DNA from: Palsa-1033 sp963735455
Lineage (GTDB): Bacteria; Chloroflexota; Limnocylindria; Limnocylindrales; CSP1-4
Assembly: GCA_963735455.1 (NCBI GenBank)
Contig: CAVTKZ010000004.1
Span: 505,400-569,399 of the forward strand
Direction: 5' to 3'
Length of the DNA: 64,000 bases
Shown: one piece after another, positions 51,195 to 59,418 of the stretch
How positions within the stretch are numbered: position 1 is the first letter of the stretch
Layout: each line of letters opens with the position of its first letter
Program-made: the position numbers and the translations under genes
The notes under the pieces: generated by a model
What the model saw: the letters and a program-made list of their open reading frames with translations, nothing else
What the model was told of the DNA's origin: nothing
Database searches by the model: none

Positions 51195-52421
51195 ATGTTC
51201 GAGCGACCGGCGCATCGGAAGCAACCTGCTCCGGGATCCACCCGCCCGGGATCGACGAGCGCCGATCGAGCCTCGCAGGATGCCGGCAGCCATCCCCTCC
51301 TGGGCCTTCAGCGTTCGGCGGGCAATGCCGCCGTAGCGGCCCTGGTCGCGCCGCCGCCGTTCGTCCAGCGGCGGGCCAGCACGCCCTCCGAGCACGTCCT
51401 CAGCGCGGCTGATGAGAAGGACCTGCCGGCTGTCGAGGACGCGCCTGGACTCGTCGCCGAGCTGGCCGCCCTCAACGACGAGGCTGCCGAGGCGCGCAAG
51501 GCAAAGACGGCGCTGGCCCCCGACAAGGCTGCCCGGATCGCCGAGATTCGACGCCTGCTGAACCTCAGGACGATCGGCGACGAAGCCGAGACCCTCCGGC
51601 GCAACAGCCGCAAGGAGACGGCCGCGGCCTGGTTCAAGGAGGTCAAGTCTGTCCAGTTCCTGGGCAGATCCGTCTTCGTCCATCAGCTCCTGGCCGACCG
51701 CCTCACGCTGGCCGAGGCAGCCCTCCAGGCGGAAGCGCCGCCACCCGACGGCTGGGTCCGCGAGGGACACAGCGGCCTGCGGGAACCGGGTCAGGGTCTT
51801 CATTCCCTGGGGCTGGCGATCGACCTCAACCCCCACACGAATCCGTGGCTGGTCAACCCGGACGCGAACTACGCGAGCACGGTCGAGGCCCCCGCCCAGA
51901 GCCGGGCGGTCCGAGACGTGATCGATCGCGCCGTCCTGCTGGTCACCGGCCAGACGCCCAAGGAGGCCGACCTGCAATCCCGGCCCAAGGTTGACGACCG
52001 CGACGCCCGGGTGGAGGCCAGCTACGACAAGCTTTCCGCGGCCTCCAGCGCCCTCGCCCAGTACTTCAGCCTCACCGAGGACACGCTCAGGCCGCTGGTG
52101 GAGGGGCTGGGCGACAAGGACAAGCAGAAGCGATCGGTGGCCCAGTGGCTGAAGGTGATCGCCGCCGACCGAGCCACCCTCGACGCGAAGGGCGCCGCCA
52201 AGGACTGGACAAACCCGCAGGGCGGATTCCTGGACCTGGACAAGCGCCTCGTGAAGGCGATGACCGACAGTTCCGGCGCCGGCCTGACCTGGCTCGGCGA
52301 CGCGACCACGGCGATGGGCCGGGACATCATGCACTTCGACACGCGCGGGCTGGACTCGGTCCACGTCCGCCGAATCTGGAACTCGACGCAGGGCGGCTCG
52401 ATCAACATCGGGGAGGGCTGA
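51195..52421 (+). CDS. Putative M15-like D,D-peptidase with an eCIS-cargo-like N-terminal motif
   Basis: A 408-residue protein. After a disordered N-terminus, residues ~35-55 read LLGLQRSAGNAAVAALV then FVQRR, a motif I associate with the N-termini of proteins linked to extracellular contractile injection systems (DUF4157 and cargo proteins). The C-terminal half has HSLGLAIDLNPHTNPWL and, ~150 residues later, DIMHFDTRG; these fit the His-Asp...His zinc site of M15/VanY-type D-Ala-D-Ala peptidases. A helical insert lies between them. No signal peptide. It starts 45 bp after tRNA-Arg and looks like accessory DNA. Catalytic function and export route are inference. Confidence 0.65.
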   Translation: MFERPAHRKQPAPGSTRPGSTSADRASQDAGSHPLLGLQRSAGNAAVAALVAPPPFVQRRASTPSEHVLSAADEKDLPAVEDAPGLVAELAALNDEAAEARKAKTALAPDKAARIAEIRRLLNLRTIGDEAETLRRNSRKETAAAWFKEVKSVQFLGRSVFVHQLLADRLTLAEAALQAEAPPPDGWVREGHSGLREPGQGLHSLGLAIDLNPHTNPWLVNPDANYASTVEAPAQSRAVRDVIDRAVLLVTGQTPKEADLQSRPKVDDRDARVEASYDKLSAASSALAQYFSLTEDTLRPLVEGLGDKDKQKRSVAQWLKVIAADRATLDAKGAAKDWTNPQGGFLDLDKRLVKAMTDSSGAGLTWLGDATTAMGRDIMHFDTRGLDSVHVRRIWNSTQGGSINIGEG

Positions 52422-52436
52422 CGGGGTCGCCGGTCC

Positions 52437-53309
52437 TCAGGTCCGCCCGATCATCAACCGGCCGATCGAGCCGACGTGCAGGCCATCGCTCCGACCGGCG
52501 AACCAGCGGGCGTTGATCGCGGCGCCGTCCAGGTCGAGCAAGCCCCGGGCGCCAAGCTCGCGCATGCCCTGGGCCAGTGCTCCTGGCTCGAAGAACGCCG
52601 TCCAGGGCTCACCGGCCCGGGCCACCCGATCGGACATCCGCCCGAGGGCCAGTCGCTCGAGCGAGCTCAGCATCGCCGGCGGCAGGGCGTAGTCGAAGAC
52701 GATCGCGCTGCCCGGTGGTCGGGCGAGGACATAGGCCAGGACGTCCCAGACCGAGGCCTCGGCCAGGTACATCGTCACGCCCAGCCAGGCGAAGACGGCC
52801 GGCCGCTCCGGATCGAAGCCTCCCGCCGCGAGCTCAATGTCCAGGCGTTGCCGGTCGAAGTCGACGGCGACGAATGAGGCGCCGGCCGGTCCGCCCGGGA
52901 TCGCGATGCCGGCCCCGGCCAGGCACTCCTGCTTCCAGGCCTGGGTCGCCGGGTGGTCGATCTCGAAGACCCGCAACCAGGGCCAGGGATTGCGGTAGGC
53001 AAACGTGTCGAGGCCGGCGCCGAGGACCACGTACTGGTTCAGGCCGGCCTCCGCGGCGGCTCCCACGACCTCCTCGGCGCAGCGGCTCCGGGCTACCACG
53101 AACGCGCGCAGCAGGCGCGCGGCCGGGTGCTCGTCCGGATTGGGCGGGAACGTCCGGCCCAGCCGGGCCTCGAGCCGCTGGCGCTCGTCGGCACCGATGA
53201 TCCGAAGGGCGAGGGGATCATCGAGGACGAGCGGCCGGTCGAGGAGCTGATGGGCCGCGCGCCGGCGAGCGACGCCGAGGGCCGTGCGGCTAGGTCGAGC
53301 CGGGATCAT
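52437..53309 (-). CDS. Class I SAM-dependent methyltransferase (LCM/Ppm1 family)
   Basis: A 290-residue methyltransferase of the leucine-carboxyl-methyltransferase-like family, known in actinobacteria as putative O-methyltransferases. Motifs are SRTALGVARRRAAHQLLDRP at the N-terminus, ARSRCAEEVV, the SAM-binding VVLGAGLDTFAYRNP, FEIDHPATQAWK and AWLGVTMYL. The substrate is unknown; members act on small carboxylates or polyketide-type molecules. Convergent with the M15-like gene. Confidence 0.88.
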   Translation of the reverse strand: MIPARPSRTALGVARRRAAHQLLDRPLVLDDPLALRIIGADERQRLEARLGRTFPPNPDEHPAARLLRAFVVARSRCAEEVVGAAAEAGLNQYVVLGAGLDTFAYRNPWPWLRVFEIDHPATQAWKQECLAGAGIAIPGGPAGASFVAVDFDRQRLDIELAAGGFDPERPAVFAWLGVTMYLAEASVWDVLAYVLARPPGSAIVFDYALPPAMLSSLERLALGRMSDRVARAGEPWTAFFEPGALAQGMRELGARGLLDLDGAAINARWFAGRSDGLHVGSIGRLMIGRT

Positions 53310-53416
53310 GGCCTGAGGCTACACGCGCGGCGTACCCTCGAGCCAGCGCCACACGGGCGACCGCCATTCCGTCACCACGACGACCGCCGGTTGGCGCGCC
53401 ACAAGCACAGGACCTG

Positions 53417-54268
53417 ATGCCCAGTCTTCGATCCCGCACCCTCTTGGCAGCCCTGGCAACCGTCGGCGCGCTGCTCCTGGTAGGGGGCGGCCTGCTCGTG
53501 CGGGCCGGCCAGCCAACGGACACCGGCTCCGCCCTCCTCGCCGCTGCCTCCGTCCCGCCTGCGACCATCGCCTCCACGCCAGGCCCAACCCTGGCGGCCA
53601 GCTCGCCGACGATCCTTCCTTCGCCCCTTCAATCTGCCCCGGCAGCACCGACGAAGGCTCCGTGGCCGGCGCCCAACATGCCCTTCGCAATGGACCTCTA
53701 TCGGAAGGGCGACTACGTCGGCGAGCTCGAGAAGGTCTGGTGCCTGCCCGCCGCGATGCAGACCTCGATGAACATCATGGATCCCGGTGCCGACACGACC
53801 CGGGCGACCCAGGCCCGGATCTTCAAGCTGGCCCGGTCGCTCGACCCGGCGCCCGATGGCGCGGCCGAGCCCGAAGCCTGGGCGAAGGGCCTGACCAAGC
53901 TGGGCTACGGGAGCTACGCGGTGGCCGTGCAGTCCTCGATCCGGGACGCGATCCAGCTGGCCGCCCGCCAGGTCCGGCTGACGAACCGTCCCGCCGGCCT
54001 GCTGGTCTGGCGGGGCGCCCACTCGTGGGTGATGTCCGGCTTCACCGCCACCGCCGATCCCGCCCTCACGAATCGGTTCACGGTCACCGCGGTTCGGATC
54101 GAGGACGTCTGGTATCCCCGGTTCTCGACGATCTGGGGCTACTCCAATCCGCCCGACACGCTCGTGCCGGTGTCGGCCCTCCACCTTGACTACCTGCCCT
54201 GGAAGCGACCGACCGGCAAGTACCCGGGCAAGGACGGCAAGTTCGTCCTGGTGATCCCGACGACCTGA
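53417..54268 (+). CDS. Secreted C39-like papain-fold protein
   Basis: A 283-residue protein. The N-terminus has a signal peptide or anchor (LLAALATVGALLLVGGGLLV), then a Pro/Thr/Ser-rich linker to residue ~90. The domain that follows has EKVWCLPAAMQTSMNIMD (possible nucleophile Cys before a helix) and RGAHSWVMSGF (possible catalytic His), a C39-like pattern also found in non-proteolytic relatives. It ends with a WGYSNPPDTLVPVSALHLDY segment. Likely extracellular. Neighbours are also secreted or accessory. Confidence 0.72.
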   Translation: MPSLRSRTLLAALATVGALLLVGGGLLVRAGQPTDTGSALLAAASVPPATIASTPGPTLAASSPTILPSPLQSAPAAPTKAPWPAPNMPFAMDLYRKGDYVGELEKVWCLPAAMQTSMNIMDPGADTTRATQARIFKLARSLDPAPDGAAEPEAWAKGLTKLGYGSYAVAVQSSIRDAIQLAARQVRLTNRPAGLLVWRGAHSWVMSGFTATADPALTNRFTVTAVRIEDVWYPRFSTIWGYSNPPDTLVPVSALHLDYLPWKRPTGKYPGKDGKFVLVIPTT

Positions 54269-54304
54269 CCCACGCTCGAGGGCTGGATCCTCGTCGTTGG
54301 CCGC

Positions 54305-56002
54305 CTAGGAGCGAGCCGTCTTGGGCGTCCTGGGGGTCCTGGCCGGCTCGGGCGTCTTGGGCGTTGCCGGGCGGCGAGTCCGGGCACGCTTGGCCGGCTT
54401 CACCGACTCGGGCGGGTCACTGACGGCCGCCGCGGTCTGGGCGACTTCCAGGGCTCGTGCCCGGGCGGCAGCCGCGAAGGCGCCCATCGCGACCTCGGCC
54501 TCGATCGAGTCGGGTGGCGGTGGCGGTTCGACGACGGGCTCCTTGCGCATCGGCGGAGCGTCGTCGATGACGGGCTCGGGCTCCTCGTCGGTTGACCGGA
54601 GCGTGGTTCGGTGAATCCAGCCCTCGGCCCCGACCGGTGTCCTGACCTTGACCCAGGCTCCCTGGCGGCTGGTGATCTCAACTTCGTCGTTGGCCTGGAG
54701 CTGGCCGACCTGGGCGCCCCGGATCTCGTCGGGGATATCGGTCAGGGCCACGAGGTCATAGCGAACCCGACGGCGCTCGAGGCCGGCAGCCGCCTCGGCG
54801 CCGAAGGTCAGGGCCGCGACTGGAGCCGCGGCGATCCGGGGGCTCGCGTAGCGGGCCGTCTTGAGCGAGGGCCGCCGCCAGCGGGGCATCAGCGCCTCGC
54901 CGTATGGCTCGAGCATCGCTGCACTGGCCGCCGCAGGGAATGCCGCAGCCGGGCTTGGGATCGCGAGGGCCGGTGCCGCCGGGAGCGGCGCGACCGTGGC
55001 CGGCTTGACCTTGGGCGCCTTGGGTGCCTTGACCTTGCTGCCCTTGTCGGGCTTGGGCGGAATCGCCAGGGCAGCCGGGCCCAATGCCGGGCGGCCACCG
55101 AACGGCGGTGGTCCGGCGGGAACGGGCTCGGGCTTGGGCTTCCGGCCCCGGCGCCGGAACAGGAACCACCACAGGCCGGCCAGAATCGCGGCGGCCAGGA
55201 TGACCAGGAACGGACTGCCTGAGCCACCCGGTGGCGAGACTGGCGTGAGCGGCGCCGCGCCGGAGCCGGCGGAGTCGCCCGGCCCACTGCTCGAGCCGAC
55301 CGCGCCGACCGCGCCCAGGACGCCGTCAGTCGAGGTCGGGCTGGGCGTCGGGGCCGCGCTGGCGATCGTTGGCGTCGGGGTCGCCGTCGCGGCGACGGTC
55401 GCGGCGGGCGTCGGAGTCGGCGCTGGCGTCGGCTTGGGAGTCGGCTTGGTCGTCGGCTTCGGGGTTGGCTTGGGCGTCGGCTTTGGTGTGGGTTTCGGTG
55501 TCGGCTTCGGTGTCGGCTGTCGGTGTCGGGGCCGTCACGCTGATCGGGGTCGGGGCGCCCGCCATGTTCTGTTTAGCGCACGTCGTGCCTTGGCCGTCGG
55601 TGAACGAGTAGGTGTGGGAGCCCTGGGCGAGGGTCATCGAGTGAGTAAATGTGATGCCAGACTTGAGGCTGGGATCGTTGACCGGTGGGTCCACCCCGCC
55701 AGGGGGTGTCATCGCAATCGGAGCGCCGCCGTCGATGATCAGTTCGGCACAGGCATTGGCGCGCATGTTCCGATCGGCGTAGAAGACAGAGAAGTGGAAC
55801 GTCGTTGCGGTCGTCCCGCTGCGTCGGGGACACGGTCCCGCCACAGATGAACGTCGCGGGCGCTGGCGTCGGCGGCGGAGTGCACACCGCGGCTGCGGCC
55901 GGGACGCGCGGTCCCGAAGACCGTCAACGAGACGGCCAGGAGCAGGGCCGCGACCAGGACGGCCGTTGCCCGATTGGCGCCGGAAGCCAAACTCCTCCGC
56001 AT
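54305..56002 (-). CDS. Surface protein: signal peptide, beta domain, PT/PK linker, membrane segment, SH3b; three frameshifts
   Basis: Joining frames gives ~564 residues. A signal peptide (ATAVLVAALLLAVSLTVFGT) comes first. An extracellular part follows with CTPPPTPAPATFICGG and TTFHFSVFYADRNMRANACA. A long Pro-Thr/Pro-Lys repeat linker comes next, then a membrane helix (FLVILAAAILAGLWWFLF) with RRRGRK stop-transfer residues. The C-terminal part has an SH3b-like domain (IRGAQVGQLQANDEVEITSR; VGAEGWIHRTTL) and a Lys/Pro-rich tail. Three +1 insertions near 55912, 55823 and 55520 explain the breaks, and the first and last frames agree. It is probably one intact gene in the organism. Confidence 0.65.
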
Positions 56003-56147
56003 AGCGACGCAAAAGTACGGTGCGCCCGGGGCGATATCCGTGACCTATCCGTCCCGTTGGGCGGTGACCCTTTCGGTTTCGGCGCTGGGGCGTCCGCGCA
56101 CCACGCCGCCCACCACGAAGTCCGCCGAGGGGCCTAGACTCCGCCTC

Positions 56148-57029
56148 GTGGAGCGGATCGGTTTCCTGGGCCTGGGCACGATGGGCTCGGCGATGGCCGG
56201 CCACCTCCTTCGCTCGGGCCACCCGTTGACCGTCTGGAACCGGACGCCCGGCCGGGCCGCCGAGCTGGTGACGGCCGGGGCGGCCGAGGCAGCCAGTCCG
56301 GCCGCGGTCGCGGCGGAGAGCGACGTGATCGTGATGTGCGTCTCCGATACGCCCGACGTCGAGGCGATCCTCTTCGGTCGGGCCGGCGTCGCCGAGGGCG
56401 CCCGCGCCGGGACCCTCGTGATCGACTGCTCGACGATCGCGCCGGGGGCCACCCGGGACATGGCCGGCCGCCTGGCGGGGCTGGGGGTGGACCTCGCCGA
56501 TGCCCCGGTCTCAGGGGGCTCGGAGGGCGCCCAGAAGGCCACCCTGACCATCTTTGTCGGCGCCGAGCCGGCGGTCTTCGAGCGCGCCCGGCCGATCCTC
56601 GAGGTGATCGGCAAGACGATCACCCATGTCGGTCCGATCGGCAGCGGCCAGGCCGTCAAGGCCGTCAACCAGGTGATCCTGGCCGGTACATACCTGGGCG
56701 TTGCCGAGGGGATCGTGCTGGCCCTCAAGTCCGGCCTGGACGTCGAGCAGGTGGTGGCCGCCCTGAGTGGGGGAGCGGCCCAGAGCTGGGTCCTGGCCAA
56801 CCGCAGCGGACGGATGCTGGCCAACGACTACCCGCTCGGCTTCAAGGTCGAGCTCCACCTCAAGGACCTCGGGATCGCCTTGGGCCTGGCGGCCGAGTCG
56901 GGCGTCGAGCTGCCGGTCAGCCAGCTCTGCGCGGAGATCGAACGGGGGCTGGTCGAGGGCGGCCACGGCGCCGACGACATGTCGGCCGTCGCCCGCCGGA
57001 TCCGGGCCCTGGCCGGCCTGCCCAGCTAG
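56148..57029 (+). CDS. NAD(P)-dependent beta-hydroxyacid dehydrogenase (3-hydroxyisobutyrate dehydrogenase family)
   Basis: A 293-residue enzyme. The nucleotide motif IGFLGLGTMGSAMAGHLL and WNRT at the second strand end suggest NADP preference. DAPVSGGSEGAQKATL is the substrate signature and GSGQAVKAVNQVILAG carries the catalytic Lys. Candidate substrates are 3-hydroxyisobutyrate, tartronate semialdehyde and similar acids; sequence alone does not choose. The GTG at 56148 gives the standard N-terminus. Convergent with the phosphofructokinase gene, 7 bp apart. Confidence 0.92.
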   Translation: MERIGFLGLGTMGSAMAGHLLRSGHPLTVWNRTPGRAAELVTAGAAEAASPAAVAAESDVIVMCVSDTPDVEAILFGRAGVAEGARAGTLVIDCSTIAPGATRDMAGRLAGLGVDLADAPVSGGSEGAQKATLTIFVGAEPAVFERARPILEVIGKTITHVGPIGSGQAVKAVNQVILAGTYLGVAEGIVLALKSGLDVEQVVAALSGGAAQSWVLANRSGRMLANDYPLGFKVELHLKDLGIALGLAAESGVELPVSQLCAEIERGLVEGGHGADDMSAVARRIRALAGLPS

Positions 57030-57036
57030 CCCCGGC

Positions 57037-58221
57037 CTACTCCCCGGGCGCGCCCAGGAGGAGCAGCGGTTCGCCCAGCTTGCCCGAGTAGATCGGCCGG
57101 AAGCGCTCGACGTCGTACATCTTGGGAACGTCCACCGAGCGCGGTGGCACGCCCGGCTCGGGCAGGTGGGTCTGGGCGTAGCGGCCGTCGCGGATCGCGA
57201 CCATCCGGCCGCTGACCCCGTCCCGGATCAGGTCCATGGCCACGTTGGCAAAGGTCATCGCCACCATCTGGTCGAGCTGGTCGGCCTCCCCGCTGCGCAG
57301 GTCGTAGGTCAGCTCGCTGGCCACCGCCTCGATCCCCGTCCGCTTGCGCAGCTCGTCGGCCAGGACCTCGCCGATGTTCACCTTGTGGCGGTGGCCGAAG
57401 GAGTCCGCCTCGCCCCATTCGGCCAGCTTGGCGCCCTGCCAGATCGCGCCCTCGGCGGTGATCACGAAGGCATACCGGCTGGGGTTGTTGCGCCAATCCT
57501 CGGCCAGCAGCTCGGCCAGCGCCGCGAGGTCGAAAGGCGCCTCGGGGATCACGCAGCGGCCCGAGGCGACATAGGCCGTGAATAGGGCCGTGAAGCCGCA
57601 ATCGCGCCCGAAGATCCGGAAGACGCCGATGCGCTCGTGGGATCCAAGGGTCGTCCGCTGGCGGTTGATCAGCTCCTTGGCCCGGGTGATCGCCGTCGAG
57701 AAGCCGATGCAGTACTCGGTTCCCTGGACGTCATTGTCCATCGTCTTGGGGATGCCGGTCAGGGGAATCCCGGCGTCGACCAGGACCCGGGCGAAGCTCA
57801 GCGTGTCGTCGCCGCCGATCGCCACCAGGTGGTCGATCCCGAGGGCTGCCACGTGGTCGAGGACGAGCGGGGTCAGGTCGAACGTGTCCGGGCCGCTCGC
57901 ATACTGGGCCGCGGCGGCGGGCGTCAGCCAGGGCGGCAGGTTGCGCGTGGCGACCTTGCGCGGGTTGGTCCGCGACGTGTGCAGCCAGGTCCCGCCGGTC
58001 CGGTCGATTGTCCGGGTGTTGGTCCGGTCGAGGGGCCGGATGTAGGCCGGGTCGAGCTGGGGACCGGGCTGCATGTGGGTCAGCCCTTCCCAGCCGCGCC
58101 GAATCCCGAGGACCTCGTAGCCGAGCTCGGTCGAGCGATAGACCACGCCCTTGATCACCGAGTTGAGGCCGGGCACGTCGCCGCCGCCGGTAAGGATCCC
58201 GATCCGCCGGGTCCGGGTCAT
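57037..58221 (-). CDS. 6-phosphofructokinase, PPi-type active-site residues
   Basis: A 394-residue PFK-A superfamily enzyme: ILTGGGDVPGLNSVIKG at the N-terminus, AIGGDDTLSFARVL, IPKTMDNDVQGTEYCIGFST and GRDCGFTAL. ATP enzymes have GGDGS and PGTIDND; this one has Asp in GGDDT and Lys in PKTMDND, the pair found in pyrophosphate-dependent enzymes. A PPi-dependent, reversible glycolytic step is therefore likely and fits the membrane PPase (hppA) in the same region. Start ATG; divergent from the TadA-like gene. Confidence 0.9.
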   Translation of the reverse strand: MTRTRRIGILTGGGDVPGLNSVIKGVVYRSTELGYEVLGIRRGWEGLTHMQPGPQLDPAYIRPLDRTNTRTIDRTGGTWLHTSRTNPRKVATRNLPPWLTPAAAAQYASGPDTFDLTPLVLDHVAALGIDHLVAIGGDDTLSFARVLVDAGIPLTGIPKTMDNDVQGTEYCIGFSTAITRAKELINRQRTTLGSHERIGVFRIFGRDCGFTALFTAYVASGRCVIPEAPFDLAALAELLAEDWRNNPSRYAFVITAEGAIWQGAKLAEWGEADSFGHRHKVNIGEVLADELRKRTGIEAVASELTYDLRSGEADQLDQMVAMTFANVAMDLIRDGVSGRMVAIRDGRYAQTHLPEPGVPPRSVDVPKMYDVERFRPIYSGKLGEPLLLLGAPGE

Positions 58222-58278
58222 CGTGGTTCGTCCTCCATTGCCTGCGTCATGGGAATCCTACTCGGCTACCATCCCTCC

Positions 58279-58779
58279 ATGAACTACGAGCTGTTTATGG
58301 GCGAGGCACTGGCCGAAGCGGGGATCGCCCTCGAGGCCGGCGAGCGCCCGGTGGCGGCGGTCGCGGTGGTCAACGATGCGATGGTCGCCCGCGCCCGCGA
58401 CCGGGTCCGCGAGACGAAGGATCCCACGGCCCATGCGGTGATCACCGCCCTGCGCGAGGCCGCTCGCCGGCTGGGCCCCGGGGCGCTGGCCGACGCCACC
58501 GTGTTCTGCACCCGGGAGCCCTGTCCGATGTGCGTCGGGGCGCTCCTCGAGAGCGACGTCGGCGCGCTCGTCTTCGCGGTCCCCAACCTGATCGACGGCG
58601 CCGCCGGCTCGGTCATCCAGCTGGCCCAGCACGCCGGCCTCCGCCGCCGGCTGCAGGTCGTCAGCGGGATCCGCCAGGCCGAGGCCGAGGAGCTCTTCGC
58701 CGCGCATCGCGCCGGCCGGCCGGCCGGCGCGGACAAGCCCGCCGGCCTGCCTGACGAGGGGCTCGCGGCTCGGGCCTGA
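58279..58779 (+). CDS. TadA-like cytidine/deoxycytidylate deaminase family protein lacking the catalytic Glu
   Basis: A 166-residue protein of the tRNA-adenosine/nucleoside deaminase family. It begins NYELFMGEALAEAGIALEAG and keeps zinc ligands in DPTAHAVITALREA (His) and TREPCPMCVGALLES (two Cys). The His motif reads HAV instead of HAE: the proton-shuttling Glu is Val (GTG for GAG). The same change is known in ADAT3, the non-catalytic partner of eukaryotic ADAT2. The position before tRNA-Ser, SRP RNA and dnaX matches tadA in Bacillus. It may be inactive, a partner subunit, or act on another target. Confidence 0.85.
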   Translation: MNYELFMGEALAEAGIALEAGERPVAAVAVVNDAMVARARDRVRETKDPTAHAVITALREAARRLGPGALADATVFCTREPCPMCVGALLESDVGALVFAVPNLIDGAAGSVIQLAQHAGLRRRLQVVSGIRQAEAEELFAAHRAGRPAGADKPAGLPDEGLAARA

Positions 58780-58802
58780 AGCGCTTTGGTATCCTCCCCG
58801 AC

Positions 58803-58888
<86 letters not shown>

Positions 58889-58952
58889 ACGTTCCCCTGA
58901 CCGGTCGGTCCCGGGCGGCCGACCACGACCATCGGGCTGATGGTCGATTCCG

Positions 58953-59040
58953 GGAGAGGTCGCCTAGTGGCCTATGGCGCCGCATTGGAAATGCGGTTCG
59001 GGGCAACCCGTCGGGGGTTCGAATCCCCCCCTCTCCGCCA
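58953..59040 (+). tRNA. tRNA-Ser (anticodon GGA)
   Basis: An 88-base gene with encoded CCA. Acceptor GGAGAGG/CCTCTCC; anticodon stem CCGCA/TGCGG with loop TTGGAAA; long variable arm. Decodes UCC/UCU. It lies 64 bp after tRNA-Ser(CGA), possibly on the same transcript. Confidence 0.97.
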
Positions 59041-59128
59041 CGCCTCCGCTCGGCCCAAGGTCGAGGTCACCCTGGCCCGGCCCGGCAGCCGCAGGCCGGG
59101 CGGGACGGTCCCCCTGCTATGATTCGGC

Positions 59129-59397
59129 GGCCGTGCTAGGCGGGGAACTAGCGGTGCCCTGTACCTGCAATCCGCTCCAGCAGGGCTGAATTCCCTCCCG
59201 AGGTCTCCGTTCTCGAAAGCCGCTGTCACGAGCGACGTTGAGGGCCGGGTCCCGCGCAGCGGCGACTCGTGAACCGTGTCAGGTCCGGAAGGAAGCAGCA
59301 CTAAGCGATCTTCGCCGAGTGCCGCGGTACGGCCTGGTCCGAGCCGCTTGTGATGGAGGGCGCGGGGGCGTTCTGATCGACGGGGGGTGCACGGCAT
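59129..59397 (+). ncRNA. ffs: Signal recognition particle RNA (large, Alu-containing type)
   Basis: The 5' Alu part has GTGCTAGGCGGGGAACTAGC then GGTGCCCTGTACCTGCAATC, as in Bacillus scRNA. The S domain has GTGTCAGGTCCGGAAGGAAG followed by CAGCACTAAG, the Ffh-binding loop. The 5' GGCCGTGC and 3' GCACGGC ends pair. A TATGAT -10 box ends a few bases upstream. About 270 nt, longer than the 4.5S form. dnaX follows at once. Confidence 0.95.
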
Positions 59398-59418
59398 ATT
59401 GCTACCGGTGGACGGCCT

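Noticed and set aside
55430..55530. Possible CRISPR or simple satellite from short GTCGGC repeats
   Set aside because: These encode a Pro-Thr/Pro-Lys linker on the minus strand; units are codon-based, with no spacers and no cas genes.
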